Below, one piece after another: positions 55,357 through 64,000 of a stretch of 64,000 bases of DNA. The translations under genes were made by a program, and so were the position numbers. The DNA is from Paenibacillus melissococcoides (GTDB lineage Bacteria; Bacillota; Bacilli; Paenibacillales; Paenibacillaceae), in NCBI GenBank assembly GCA_944800085.1, contig CALYLO010000016.1:1-64000 (forward strand). Reading direction: 5' to 3'. The notes under the pieces are model-generated. The model did not search any database. It was not told where the DNA came from and worked only from the letters and a program-made list of their open reading frames with translations. Within the stretch, counting starts at the first letter, position 1. Each line of letters starts with the position of its first letter.

Positions 55357-56232
55357 ATGATGAATCAGGGTGGGATTGTACTCGTTACCGGAGCGGAGGG
55401 CCAGCTCGGCAAAGATATGATGGCGGTGCTGCGCCGCTATAGCGTGCCGGCCCGGGGCTACGGCCGCCAGGAGCTGGATGTGACGGATGCGGAGGAGGTG
55501 CTGCGGATATTCCTGCGGGAACGGCCATCCGCCGTCATTCATGCCGCTGCTTACACGAAGGTGGACGAAGCGGAGCTCAATCCGGATCTGGCGTACCAAG
55601 TCAACGCCTTCGGCTCGCGCAATGTCGCGGCGGCCGCAAGCCAGGTCGGCGCGAAGCTCGTCTACGTCAGCACGGATTATGTGTTCGACGGCCGGACGAC
55701 GAAGCCGTACACCGAGACGGCCCGCACTCGCCCGATCAATGTATACGGCGCGTCGAAGCGGGAAGGGGAGCGGTTCGTGCAGCTCTTGCAGCCGTCCTCC
55801 TTCATTGTTCGCACGTCGTGGGTATACGGGCCGCATGGCAATAACTTCGTCAAGACGATGCTGCGTCAAGCGGCGGTCCAGCCGGAGCTGAAAGTGGTGC
55901 ACGATCAATCGGGGTGCCCTACGTATACGCTCGATCTGGCCGAGATGATCTTGCGGCTGCTGCGGACGAACCGCTTTGGAACCTATCATGTCACGAATGC
56001 CGGGATCTGCTCCTGGCATGAATTCGCGCTTGCGATTATGGAGGAGGCGGGCTTGTCCGTCAAGGTGCGTTCCGTGCCGACATCGCAATTTCCCCGTCCG
56101 GCCCGGCGGCCGTCTTTTTCGGCCCTGGAGGGATGGGCGCTGCGCTTGAACGGTTTTCCGCCGATGCGCCCGTGGCGCGAAGCGCTGGCGGATTATTTGC
56201 GCCGCTATGCTGCGGGCGGTCCGGTTCGTTAG
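55357..56232 (+). CDS. rfbD: dTDP-4-dehydrorhamnose reductase
   Basis: 291 residues. Rossmann glycine motif TGAEGQLGKDM, VIHAAAYTKVDEAE, VYVSTDYVFDG, catalytic YxxxK in YGASKREGE, SFIVRTSWVYGPHG. SDR-type enzyme making dTDP-L-rhamnose with NADPH. Directly follows rfbC. The first two pathway genes (rfbA, rfbB) are not in the window. Confidence 0.92.
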   Translation: MMNQGGIVLVTGAEGQLGKDMMAVLRRYSVPARGYGRQELDVTDAEEVLRIFLRERPSAVIHAAAYTKVDEAELNPDLAYQVNAFGSRNVAAAASQVGAKLVYVSTDYVFDGRTTKPYTETARTRPINVYGASKREGERFVQLLQPSSFIVRTSWVYGPHGNNFVKTMLRQAAVQPELKVVHDQSGCPTYTLDLAEMILRLLRTNRFGTYHVTNAGICSWHEFALAIMEEAGLSVKVRSVPTSQFPRPARRPSFSALEGWALRLNGFPPMRPWREALADYLRRYAAGGPVR

Positions 56233-56258
56233 GAATAACGGGCAAAGGAGGGGTAGTC

Positions 56259-56957
56259 ATGCGATGCGCCGTACTGGGAGCGCGGGATGGGGGCCTGGAC
56301 CTGGCCTGGCGGCTGAGGAAGCTCGGCCATGACGTCTGGCTCGTCCTCCCGGAAGCCGAGGAGGCCGAGCGCTGGCGCCGCGCCTGCGCCAGCCGCATGC
56401 TGTGCACGGTGCATGCGGACTACGCCGTCCGCCGTGCCGATGCCGTCGTCGTGCCGGGCTCCTGGCCGGGCGGCGCGGCGCTGGCGAATGCGATGCGCCT
56501 CGCCATCGTGGCCGCGCCGGCGGCTGCGCCCGGCTCGACGGAGCGCCTGCGCGGGAGCGGGAAGGCAGGACCTGCGACCGATGTCGCGTATCTGCCTCCC
56601 GCCTGGCTGCAGGCGACCGGCACCGTCCTCCTCGGCACGGCGGACGGCCAGCCGCTGGCGGCGCTCGCGGAGCTGTTCGCGCCGATGAAGCGGCCGGTAC
56701 GCTATGTGCCGTACCGGGTGGCGGAGTACGCGCAGCGCTGGGCCGTGCGCGGCGGCGTTCCACTCTGGCGGGAGCGTCCCGCCGAACCGGCGGACGAACA
56801 GGCCCGCCGGATGTGGCGAAGCTGCTGCCGCCCGGAGCTGGACAGGGTGGAGCGGCTGCGCTATCCGCCCTGGCCCAAGTCGATGCCGGATGTGACCGGG
56901 CCTGCGCGGAGGAATGACCCCGGCGAGAACGCGGCATCGCGGGGGATGCCGAAATGA
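56259..56957 (+). CDS. Rossmann-like protein of unknown function
   Basis: ATG 56259 with AAAGGAGGGG; 232 residues, very GC-rich. The N-terminus MRCAVLGARDGGLDLAWRLRK resembles an NAD(P)-binding glycine motif (here GARDGG, not the standard GxGxxG) followed by LGHDVWLVLPE and ADAVVVPGSW. The second half (PMKRPVRYVPYRVAEYAQRW) is unassigned. Downstream of rfbD in the same direction, it may act on nucleotide sugars, as in UDP-sugar dehydrogenases, but this is only context. Confidence 0.6.
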   Translation: MRCAVLGARDGGLDLAWRLRKLGHDVWLVLPEAEEAERWRRACASRMLCTVHADYAVRRADAVVVPGSWPGGAALANAMRLAIVAAPAAAPGSTERLRGSGKAGPATDVAYLPPAWLQATGTVLLGTADGQPLAALAELFAPMKRPVRYVPYRVAEYAQRWAVRGGVPLWRERPAEPADEQARRMWRSCCRPELDRVERLRYPPWPKSMPDVTGPARRNDPGENAASRGMPK

Positions 56958-56985
56958 TTCAATTCCGGACGAGGGGAGCAAGTAC

Positions 56986-57192
56986 ATGAGAGCGAAGCAG
57001 TTGCACATGACAGTGAAATGCCTGGGCTGCCAGCGCTTGCTGGCCAGTGAGGAAGCGATGCTGGTATTTCGGACGGGCTTCTGCGGCGACGATCCGGTCG
57101 GGGGGTGCGAAGAGTGCGTGGCAAAACATTCGCCGCTGAACCGGCTATGGCGTGTTCGGCTGACGGACTTGCCCTATGACTCGCTGCGGTAG
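56986..57192 (+). CDS. Small four-cysteine zinc-finger-like protein
   Basis: ATG 56986 with GAGGGGAG; 68 residues. CLGCQRLLASEEAMLVFR followed by DDPVGGCEECVAKHSP gives CxxC...CxxC, a probable zinc ribbon. A C-terminal WRVRLTDLPYD follows. Unknown function; same direction as the preceding gene with 28 bases between. Confidence 0.65.
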   Translation: MRAKQLHMTVKCLGCQRLLASEEAMLVFRTGFCGDDPVGGCEECVAKHSPLNRLWRVRLTDLPYDSLR

Positions 57193-57726
57193 CGGAGTCG
57201 AGCGGCTGCCATGTGGGGAGCGTGTGGACAGCTTGGGGAGAGCGGGTGTAAGGTTGCGATATGGGAGGGGAGTGCGAATTGTCTCTGGATGGCGGAAAAT
57301 TGGGGAATATGTCTTCCAAATAGTGGACACATTTTTGAAAAAGAGATATCGTTCCCGCCATCTCTGTCCCTACTATATACAGTGTGTTCATCCGGAGATA
57401 TATCTATATGTTGATATTTTTACTTGATAGGATCATAACCCCCTTATGTCCACTTTTGTATGGACATTTTCACCGGTTTGTCCGTACTGAGAGCACATAA
57501 CATGTTATGTTCCCCCACCGTATGCCAACAAGCATCCGCTCTTCCACTGCGAGAGTGAAGCCGATCGTTCTTCCACCGTAAGAGTTGAATAAAAGTAATA
57601 ACTGACATCATTACTATTTCGCGAACTTAAAGCAAGAGCTAAGCTAATGGCATAAGCGGATGGAAGGCGAAAATTACATAGCGGGGCCACATCATCTCTT
57701 GCTCGGGAAGAGAACGGCCCAGAAAA
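57193..57726. other. Intergenic region without supported genes
   Basis: About 530 bases, AT content rising toward 57300-57500. Two related 24-base pieces, CTCTTCCACTGCGAGAGTGAAG and GTTCTTCCACCGTAAGAGTTG, lie near 57538 and 57568. No promoter-quality pair or conserved RNA was recognised. Confidence 0.45.
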
Positions 57727-57758
57727 AAAGCAAGCGGCTTGGTTAGCCCGCTTGCTTT
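57727..57758 (-). terminator. Terminator overlapping the bactofilin stop
   Basis: AAAGCAAGCGG / CCGCTTGCTTT, 11 perfect pairs with a 10-base loop; on the minus strand it ends in a T7 run. It contains the last codons of the bactofilin gene. Confidence 0.85.
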
Positions 57759-58201
57759 GCTGCGACAGCGTCCTTGTCGTCCTGCTTCGCTTCACGTTCC
57801 CGTTCGGGAGGCTCGTGGGCGGCGGCAGCGACGTTCGTTGCGGTTCCTTCCTTCGCTTCCCGATCGACCATGCTCGTGCCGTTCAGGATGCCGCCTTCCT
57901 CGACGACAAGCAGCCCCGATTCGCAATGGCCCAGCACCTGTCCGGACGAGGTGATGAGCAGCTTGCCCGTCGTCCTGATATCGCCGACGACGGTGCCCGC
58001 GACGACGACATGGCGGGCGATCAAGGTAGAGTGCGCCTCTCCGCGCTCGCCGACGGTGATTGTGCCGCTGCTGCTCAGCTCGCCCGTAAATTTGCCGTCG
58101 ATGCGCACATTCGATTGCGAGTGAATGGTGCCGTTCATATCGGTGCCGTGGCCGATGAACGTATCCGTCGGCTTGATGCGTTGGGATGATCGTTGAAACA
58201 T
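57743..58201 (-). CDS. Bactofilin (polymer-forming cytoskeletal protein)
   Basis: 152 residues. The central DUF583 beta-helix (about 12-115) has repeats of the type GTDMNGTIHSQSNVRIDGKFTGEL, GTITVGERGEAHSTLIARHVVVAGTVVGDIRTTGKLLITSSGQVLGH, shown here as function only. A charged tail (EPPEREREAKQDDKD) follows. Bactofilins polymerise under the membrane and localise wall enzymes. It is encoded 45 bases after an M23 peptidase in the same operon, the classic bactofilin-peptidase pairing. Confidence 0.9.
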   Translation of the reverse strand: MFQRSSQRIKPTDTFIGHGTDMNGTIHSQSNVRIDGKFTGELSSSGTITVGERGEAHSTLIARHVVVAGTVVGDIRTTGKLLITSSGQVLGHCESGLLVVEEGGILNGTSMVDREAKEGTATNVAAAAHEPPEREREAKQDDKDAVAAKQAG

Positions 58202-58246
58202 CGTAATCCCTCCTGCTTTGACAGATTTGGCTTAGATGCGTCCAGG

Positions 58247-59506
58247 TTATGTTCCGTAGGCTGGCGCATTTTCCGTTATCCACATCGGAAGCGGAGACAG
58301 CCTGGTGACAGATCCCGGGGAGGACGGGGAATACCCGGGACCGGTACTTCCGGGACCGAATGTCCGGGAAGTTCCAAGATTCCCCGAACTGCCGGAAACG
58401 TCAGAACCCTTCTTGACTCCGGAAATCCAGGTTCCCCCAGAACTCTCAGAACTCCCGGCAGCGCCGGAGGCGGCGGAGCTCTTCACGGGCCGTCCCTCCG
58501 CCGGGGTGTCCGCGGACGCCTTGGTCAGGAACGGAAGCGGATCAATCGGCTCGCCCCGCTGGACAATCTGGAAGTGGAGATGCGGCCCGGTGCTGCGGCC
58601 GGTCGTGCCCAGCGCGCCGATCTTCTCCCCTTTGCCGACCTTGTCGCCCACGGAGACGTGAATCCGCTGCAGATGCATATACCAGGTGTCCAATTGGTTG
58701 ACATGCCGGATAATAATATAATTGCCCCGCGAAGCGTTGAATCCGGCTTCAATCACTTCTCCCTCGGCCGCTGCGAGGACGGAGTCGCCCGTCTCGCCGC
58801 CAATGTCGATGCCGGCATGGAATGCGGCATATCCGGTCAACGGATCCTTCCGGTACCCGAAGCTGGAGGTCAGGCGACGTGACTTTGTCGGCCAGACGGA
58901 CGGCGTTCCCGCGATGAGTTCCTGCTTCTTCTGGGCTTGATTCAATACGTCCGGCGCATTGCGCTGTATGTAGGACAGCATGCTTTTCATCTGGACGAGA
59001 TCCAGCCGCGAGCGCTCGGCCAACTCCAGCATCTGCTCCATACCGACGCCAATCTCCTCGCCGCCGACCTGCCGCTGCTCGTTCCAGACCGTGCTGCGAA
59101 CAAAGCGGGCTTGCTTCTCGCCGCTTTCCTTCGATACGCCGGCATTTTCTTCTACAAAGTCTTCCAATTGCTTCTCCAGACTGCTCATGTGATTGATCCG
59201 CTGCTTGACGGTCTCGGTCTCCGATGAGAGGCGGACGATCTCATTTTGCAGCCGTTGAATCGCTTCGTCCTTGTTTTTGACCGTAACTTCAAGCGCCTCG
59301 GACTGGTTAGACAGCAAGCCCTCCAGCTCGCGGATCTCCGCCGCGGCCTTCCACTGCATGCTCAGCACCAGACCCGATATCGACAAGACGGCGGCAATCG
59401 GGACGGAGACAACGAGCATTTTCGGCACATTCATCTGCTTGACCGCTTGCTCCGCGTCGCGGATGACGAGCAGTGTCATACGGCCATTCCACCAACGCCC
59501 TTTCAT
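58247..59506 (-). CDS. Membrane-anchored M23 peptidoglycan endopeptidase
   Basis: ATG 59506 after GAGGTGAT; 419 residues. One membrane segment (MLVVSVPIAAVLSISGLVLS, about 30-50), a coiled coil (about 55-115), then the LytM/M23 domain (about 225-330) with zinc ligands H and D in FHAGIDIGG and HxH in GPHLHFQI. A Ser/Gly/Pro-rich extracytoplasmic tail ends the protein. It cleaves peptide crosslinks; with bactofilin it should act at defined cell sites. Confidence 0.9.
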   Translation of the reverse strand: MKGRWWNGRMTLLVIRDAEQAVKQMNVPKMLVVSVPIAAVLSISGLVLSMQWKAAAEIRELEGLLSNQSEALEVTVKNKDEAIQRLQNEIVRLSSETETVKQRINHMSSLEKQLEDFVEENAGVSKESGEKQARFVRSTVWNEQRQVGGEEIGVGMEQMLELAERSRLDLVQMKSMLSYIQRNAPDVLNQAQKKQELIAGTPSVWPTKSRRLTSSFGYRKDPLTGYAAFHAGIDIGGETGDSVLAAAEGEVIEAGFNASRGNYIIIRHVNQLDTWYMHLQRIHVSVGDKVGKGEKIGALGTTGRSTGPHLHFQIVQRGEPIDPLPFLTKASADTPAEGRPVKSSAASGAAGSSESSGGTWISGVKKGSDVSGSSGNLGTSRTFGPGSTGPGYSPSSPGSVTRLSPLPMWITENAPAYGT

Positions 59507-59654
59507 CACATCACCTCAGATTCCGCATAATCCTGCAAAGTCTACCTATTGCACTCTATTCCAATGTCCCGCTATACAGAACGGATATCTGTCCGAATGA
59601 GCCGATTTTGCACGTATGATTGCGCCGAAAAATACACAATACTGGAAGGATAGG

Positions 59655-59850
59655 GGTGACCGGAGGGGAGCGGAAGGATGGGAGACCAGAACAGGAAGGG
59701 GACAGCCGGAGGGGCTGGAAGGATGGGAGACCAGAACAGGGCGGGGAAAGCCGGGAGGGGCTGGAAGAATGGGGCAGCCAGAGCAGGATAGGGACAGTTG
59801 AAGGGAGCGGAAGAATGGGGAAGCAGAACAGGAACGGGATGCCGAACGGG
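59655..59850. repeat. 45-47-bp tandem repeat, four degenerate copies
   Basis: GGAAGGATGGGAGACCAGAA and variants recur at 59676, 59721, 59766 and 59813. It lies between the M23 gene and cls, purine-rich on the plus strand. No coding role seen. Confidence 0.85.
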
Positions 59851-59942
59851 CAGAGTTGACAGGAGGTCCGCTCTGATGTAATACATGAAATAAGCCCTGC
59901 AAAGGCAACGAGGTCACGGACAGGCGGAGGTTAGAAAAATTG

Positions 59943-61370
59943 ATGTTATGGCTGGTAGTCGCCTTGCTCATATACATATTTCAGATCTTTACCATCGTGC
60001 TGCTTGAATACAAGCAGCCTTCCAAGGCGGTCGCCTGGCTGCTGATTCTGTTCTGCTTCCCGCTGATCGGCTTCGTTATGTACTATTTTCTAGCCCAGGA
60101 ATATACGGCCCGGCGGCGGGTCCGGAAAAGGGGAGGCTGGGGGCATCCCGAGAACCGGACCCGTGACATCGGCATCCAGACGGTGAACCGTCCGGACGAC
60201 CTGAACAACCCGCAAATGCATAGCCAGCAACGGTTGTTCTCACTCATTTCTTCTTTGTCGGAAAGCCCGATTACGAGCTGCAACGAGACGCGGGTGTTGA
60301 CGAACGGTCAAGCGACGTTCGAAGCGATGCTGACCGCCATCCGGGAAGCGAAGCATCATATCCATATGGAATTCTATATATTGCGGGACGACGGCATCGG
60401 CACCGTCTTCCAGCAGGCGCTTATCGCCAAGGCGAAGGAAGGGGTCCGCGTCCGCATCGTGGTCGACGGCGTCGGCAGCATCGAGCTGCGCCGCAAATAT
60501 TTGCGGACGTTCAAGGAAGCGGGCGTGGAATTCCATTGGTTCCTGCCGGTGTGGGTTTCGTTTTTCCGCCGCCGCCTCAATTACCGCAATCATCGGAAGC
60601 TGCTTATCGTAGACGGGCGGATCGGCTTTGTCGGCGGAATGAATATCGGTGACGATTATTTGGGGTTGGACCGCAAGCTTGGCTTTTGGCGGGACACGCA
60701 CTTGCAGGTCGAAGGAGATGCGGTATATGCGCTGCAGGCGATTTTCCTGCACGACTGGACGTTCGTGACCGAGCAGTCACTATCGCTTCGGGAGCTGTTC
60801 CCGCCCCATCAATGCAAGGGGAAGGAGCAGGTGAAGATGATCTCGAGCGGGCCGGACGCAAGCTGGGATGCGATTCAGGAGCTGTTCTTCGGCGTGCTCA
60901 GTTCTGCGCGGGAGCGGGTCTGGATCATTACGCCTTACTTCGTTCCCGATGCCAGCGTGCGGCTCGCGCTCAAGACGGCCGCCGTCAGCGGGATCGATGT
61001 CCGCATCATTATTCCGGGCAAGTCGGATTCCCGCCTCGTCGATTGGGCATCCCTCTCTTACGTGGAGGAGCTGCTGCAGGTGGGCGTCCGCTTCTATCAG
61101 TATCAGAAAGGCTTCGCGCACGCCAAAACCTTCCTCATGGACCGCACCCTGGGATGCGTGGGAACGGCGAATCTGGATATGCGAAGCTTTTTCAGCAACT
61201 TCGAAGTCAACGCGGTGCTGTTCGAAGCTTCGGCGGTCGATCGGCTGGAGGAAGATTTTTTGCGCGATTTCGAGGACAGCGTAGAGCTCGATTACAACCA
61301 ATTCGTGACCCGTTCCCGCGGACAGCGCGCCGCCGAAGCGGTCATGCGGCTGCTGTCGCCTCTGCTCTAA
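59943..61370 (+). CDS. cls: Cardiolipin synthase
   Basis: ATG 59943 (the frame also offers TTG 59940) after GGCGGAGG; 475 residues. Two N-terminal membrane segments (LWLVVALLIYIFQIFTIVLL, VAWLLILFCFPLIGFVMYYF) and two HKD phospholipase D motifs: HRKLLIVDGRIGFVGG and HAKTFLMDRTLGCVGTANLD. It condenses two phosphatidylglycerols. Single gene; convergent with the NHEJ operon. Confidence 0.93.
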   Translation: MLWLVVALLIYIFQIFTIVLLEYKQPSKAVAWLLILFCFPLIGFVMYYFLAQEYTARRRVRKRGGWGHPENRTRDIGIQTVNRPDDLNNPQMHSQQRLFSLISSLSESPITSCNETRVLTNGQATFEAMLTAIREAKHHIHMEFYILRDDGIGTVFQQALIAKAKEGVRVRIVVDGVGSIELRRKYLRTFKEAGVEFHWFLPVWVSFFRRRLNYRNHRKLLIVDGRIGFVGGMNIGDDYLGLDRKLGFWRDTHLQVEGDAVYALQAIFLHDWTFVTEQSLSLRELFPPHQCKGKEQVKMISSGPDASWDAIQELFFGVLSSARERVWIITPYFVPDASVRLALKTAAVSGIDVRIIIPGKSDSRLVDWASLSYVEELLQVGVRFYQYQKGFAHAKTFLMDRTLGCVGTANLDMRSFFSNFEVNAVLFEASAVDRLEEDFLRDFEDSVELDYNQFVTRSRGQRAAEAVMRLLSPLL

Positions 61371-61404
61371 CTCCTTTCGCTAGCTTGCTAGGTACGTACG
61401 GAGG

Positions 61405-62325
61405 TTAGCCTTTTCGTGACCGGATGGCTTGAATCTGGCTGGAGAAGGCCTCCAGAATCGGCTCGATTGCGAGCGGCTCGGCTTCGCGGATCAGATCGCC
61501 GACCTTGGCAAGCCGATCGGCCGCATTGAGCAGATGGTAATCGCGGGGCTTCGGATTGCGCTTCACCTCATCCCAGGTGAGCGGCATCGAGACCGAAGCG
61601 TACGGTGTCGCCCGCGGCGTGTAGGGCGCTGCGATTGTCCGGGAGGCATCATGCTGCATGTAATCGATATAAATGCGGGTGCCCCGGTTCTTCTTCAGCC
61701 GCTCAATCGTGAACAGCTGCGGGTGAAGCTCGCACAGGTAAATAGCGAGCATCTCGCCCAGCTCGCGGAGCTGCATGAAGGTCGGGCCGCGCTTGATCGG
61801 CACGATAAGCTGCACGCCGGTGGCGCCGGATGTTTTCGGGATCGTCCGGATCCCGATCCGCTCCATCGCCTCTCCCACGATCCAGGCGGCCTCCATAATG
61901 CGCTCTTCCTCCCGAACGGACGGATCCAGGTCGATAATCCACTCGGCCGGGAGCGGGTCGCCGATCCGGTGCAGCGAGGGATGGAACTCGATGCAGGCCA
62001 GATTGGCCAGCCACAGCAGCGTAGGCACATTTTGGAGGACGATATAGCGGATATCCCCGGACATCGCGGTCTCGACGAAGGAGGGGGCTCCAGGCGGCAC
62101 GTTTTTCTGGTAAAAAAATTCCCCGGGAACGCCATGCGGATACCGGATCGTCGTCAGGAAGCGGTCGCGGCACGCCGCCAGCAAATAAGGGCTCAGCCGT
62201 ATCATTTCCCGGATATAGTCCGTCTTCGTTATGCCCGCCTCCGGCCACAACAGCTTGTTCGGATTCGTGATTTGGATTTCATGCCCTTCTACCATTAAGG
62301 ACGCGGGCGGTTCTTTGCTGGCCAT
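61405..62325 (-). CDS. NHEJ polymerase/primase (LigD POL-like, AEP superfamily)
   Basis: ATG 62325 (MASKEPPASLMVEGHEIQIT) after AGGAAGGTGG; 306 residues. LigD-Pol motifs: ITNPNKLLWPEAGITKTDYI, GEFFYQKNVPPGAPSF, WIIDLDPS (catalytic Asp pair), KTSGATGVQLIVPI, YIDYMQHD, APYTPRATPYASVSMPLTWDE. It fills gaps at broken DNA ends. It is a stand-alone protein, last in an operon with ligase and Ku. Confidence 0.9.
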   Translation of the reverse strand: MASKEPPASLMVEGHEIQITNPNKLLWPEAGITKTDYIREMIRLSPYLLAACRDRFLTTIRYPHGVPGEFFYQKNVPPGAPSFVETAMSGDIRYIVLQNVPTLLWLANLACIEFHPSLHRIGDPLPAEWIIDLDPSVREEERIMEAAWIVGEAMERIGIRTIPKTSGATGVQLIVPIKRGPTFMQLRELGEMLAIYLCELHPQLFTIERLKKNRGTRIYIDYMQHDASRTIAAPYTPRATPYASVSMPLTWDEVKRNPKPRDYHLLNAADRLAKVGDLIREAEPLAIEPILEAFSSQIQAIRSRKG

Positions 62326-62412
62326 AGTCCCACCTTCCTGTTGCTTCATTCCGATTCTCGTAAGCTCGTCTTCTGACGTTTTCCTTCTAACGCGAACCTG
62401 GCGCTTCTCCCG

Positions 62413-63408
62413 TTATTTCAGCAGCGGCAGCGTATCAATGCGCGGATGGCGGAGCTGCCCGGTCGGCGTATATTCCAGGGCCAAGGCCCGGCACGGAATC
62501 GGCACACTCATCCAGACGATCGGCTCCCGGCGGAGCGCCGGAATCGGTCCTCCGGGCGGGCTTGCAGCCGGATAACGCCCCGCCCAGCCTTCCAGCAGCT
62601 GCCGGCGGGTCTCATCGAGTCCGATGGACGCCTTGCCGATATAGCGTCCTTCCAAGTCAGTAAGGACGACGCTGGCCGGACGGCCCTTATTGATCATATA
62701 GCCCACCGTCAAGGCTTCGACGAGAAGATCCTTTTTATGCTTGAACCAGTCCTGATGACGCTTGCCCTCCTGGTAAGGGGAGCTTCGCCTTTTGCTGACG
62801 ACGCCTTCCCAGCCGTGCTGCTCCACCCATTCCCATAATTGAGCGCCATCCTCGAAAATATCCGCCACGAAGCAGGCGGGATGCTTTTCGGGGAACAACT
62901 CCAGCAGCAAGCGGTGCCGCTCCTCATAGGGCAGCCGCCTCACATTCCGCTCTCCGATGCCGAGCACGTCGAAGAGAACGTAGACGGCGGGAAGGGCGCC
63001 GTCGGGCCGCTGGCGCATCCGCTCCCGTTGGAGCGCCAACGGGAAAGAAGGCCGTCCCAGCTTCGGATCGAAGACGACGACCTCCCCGTCGAGCAGCATC
63101 GTCCGGCCGCGAAGTTCCGGCCGCGCTTCCATCATGGCCGTCACGTCCGCATAGATGGACGTCTTCTCCAGCATCCGCTTGGAGAACAGCCGCACCCGGC
63201 CCTGAACGCATACGGCGAGCATTCTGACGCCGTCCCATTTCAGTTGATGCAGCCATTCCTCGCCTGCGGGGATGCGGTCGCTTCGAAGCGGAGACATCGG
63301 CGCCGCAGGAAGCGCCAGAGAAGAAGGGAGCGCCTCGGAGAAGACCGCGGCGTTCCGTTCCTCCCGCTCCGGCCGCTGTCCCGAGTCTTCCATAGGCGGC
63401 CGCGGCAT
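62413..63408 (-). CDS. ATP-dependent DNA ligase (LigD ligase-like)
   Basis: 331 residues. Nucleotidyl-transfer motifs: LKWDGVRM (adenylated Lys), RMLEKTSIYADV, LLDGEVVVFD, VLFDVLGIG, EGVVSKRRSSPYQEGKRHQDWFKHK, then an OB-fold end (YIGKASIGLDE ... ALEYTPTGQLRHPRIDTL). It seals breaks joined by Ku. The start overlaps the ku stop (TAATG), implying coupling. Confidence 0.9.
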   Translation of the reverse strand: MPRPPMEDSGQRPEREERNAAVFSEALPSSLALPAAPMSPLRSDRIPAGEEWLHQLKWDGVRMLAVCVQGRVRLFSKRMLEKTSIYADVTAMMEARPELRGRTMLLDGEVVVFDPKLGRPSFPLALQRERMRQRPDGALPAVYVLFDVLGIGERNVRRLPYEERHRLLLELFPEKHPACFVADIFEDGAQLWEWVEQHGWEGVVSKRRSSPYQEGKRHQDWFKHKKDLLVEALTVGYMINKGRPASVVLTDLEGRYIGKASIGLDETRRQLLEGWAGRYPAASPPGGPIPALRREPIVWMSVPIPCRALALEYTPTGQLRHPRIDTLPLLK

Positions 63409-64000
63409 TATGACTCCGTCCGCGCCCGCTTGCGCCGCGTGCCGCCCGTGGCGGCCGGCTCCTCGCCGTCATTGGCCGCCTTCTGCGCGCCGGCTTCCGC
63501 CTTGCGGGACGTCTTCTTGCGCCGCGGTGCGGCTTCCTCGGCAGCCGTATCGGCCGCTGCCGCAGGAGCGGCCTTTTTGCGCCGCTTCGGTTCCGCCGCT
63601 GCTGCCGGAGCCGCTGCCGCCGCCGGACCCGGATCGGCGCCGATTGGCCGCGGCCCCTTCATCGCCTCGATGCTGGCCTGCAGCGCCGCCATCAGGTCTA
63701 CGACATTGGCGGCCGGCTGGGCGGCCGGAGCGGTGCGGACTTCTTCGCCCGCGATCTTTTGCCCGATCCGCTCCAGCAAGCGCTGGCGGTATTCATCCGT
63801 GTACTGCTCCGGCTCGAAGGCGGTCGACAGCTGGCCGATAAGCAGCTTCGCCATCTCCAGCTCCTTCGGATTGACCTCCACATGCTCCGGAATATTCGGT
63901 ACCTGCGCGACCGCCCGAATCTCATCCGGATAGAACATCGTCTCCATGACGAGGCAATTTTCGATGACGCGGATGGCCGCGAGACTGCTCTTGGCCCGGA
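63408..64000 (-). CDS. ku: Ku protein (C-terminal part, cut by the window edge)
   Basis: The visible frame begins RAKSSLAAIRVIENCLVMETMFYPDEIRAV and includes VNPKELEMAKLLIGQLSTAFEP and YTDEYRQRLLERI, all typical of the bacterial Ku C-terminal half. A long Ala/Lys/Pro-rich tail (about 100 residues with KRRKK, PRRKKTSRK, TRRKRARTES) follows, as in Ku proteins that have DNA-binding basic tails. The N-terminus lies beyond 64000. Confidence 0.92.
   Translation of the reverse strand, partial: RAKSSLAAIRVIENCLVMETMFYPDEIRAVAQVPNIPEHVEVNPKELEMAKLLIGQLSTAFEPEQYTDEYRQRLLERIGQKIAGEEVRTAPAAQPAANVVDLMAALQASIEAMKGPRPIGADPGPAAAAAPAAAAEPKRRKKAAPAAAADTAAEEAAPRRKKTSRKAEAGAQKAANDGEEPAATGGTRRKRARTES

Overview
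The window looks like a chromosomal segment of a Paenibacillus-type Firmicute (P. alvei / dendritiformis / thiaminolyticus-like). The evidence is strong purine-rich Shine-Dalgarno sites with ATG/GTG/TTG starts, moderately high GC, Big_2 surface proteins, endolysins carrying an SLH module, bactofilin next to an M23 peptidase, a UgtP-like glycolipid synthase, and PBSX/skin-type phage tail genes. No rRNA, tRNA or CRISPR was seen.

Region 1 (1-15441), tail cluster A: a contractile-tail module in PBSX/skin order: neck genes, DUF3383-type sheath, tube, gpG/gpGT chaperones, tape measure, LysM protein, hub, DUF2577, DUF2634, baseplate J, DUF2313, fibre, XkdX, holin, SLH-endolysin. Many genes carry single-base indels, often in homopolymers, and the tape-measure gene is shattered in its C-terminal half. 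Region 2 (15481-16361) is a junction holding a secreted-protein gene on the minus strand, a 29-codon CxxC gene, and the last codons of a second tube gene. Region 3 (16311-28071), tail cluster B: a second, higher-GC, mostly intact copy of the same module in the same direction. It starts inside a tube gene, has a very short and odd tape-measure candidate, lacks XkdX, and has a pair of sigma-factor-like genes (region 4 and region 2 on separate polypeptides) between holin and endolysin. A group II intron with a broken reverse transcriptase sits immediately after the terminator of that pair.

Region 4 (28.1-37.8 kb) is accessory: a gene broken by an IS5/IS427 element, a CDF transporter, a matrixin-like protease, a frameshifted membrane protein, an NlpC/P60 hydrolase, an IS4-type remnant, a truncated polymorphic toxin with a DUF4279 immunity gene, an unannotated 26-residue amphipathic peptide gene with a perfect ribosome binding site, and a secreted-protein fragment.

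Region 5 (37.9-64 kb) is core-like: a membrane protein, glycolipid synthase, TetR regulator, frameshifted PhyH dioxygenase, Big_2 protein, EamA transporter, an IS1202-group element (16-bp target duplication) just upstream of gltB, an MFS transporter with a coding minisatellite, an XRE regulator, rfbC-rfbD, a Rossmann-like protein, a small zinc-finger-like protein, bactofilin plus M23 peptidase, cardiolipin synthase, and an NHEJ operon (ku, separate ligase, separate polymerase). Several non-coding minisatellites lie between these genes.

The most interesting signals are: two independent cases of a conserved +1 overlap at a CCC codon in the tail chaperone genes; the split-sigma pair in the lysis cassette of cluster B; the PSM-like micro-ORF; an exact A_AAA_GGG slippery heptamer in the IS5 transposase; and the tandem decayed and intact tail clusters.
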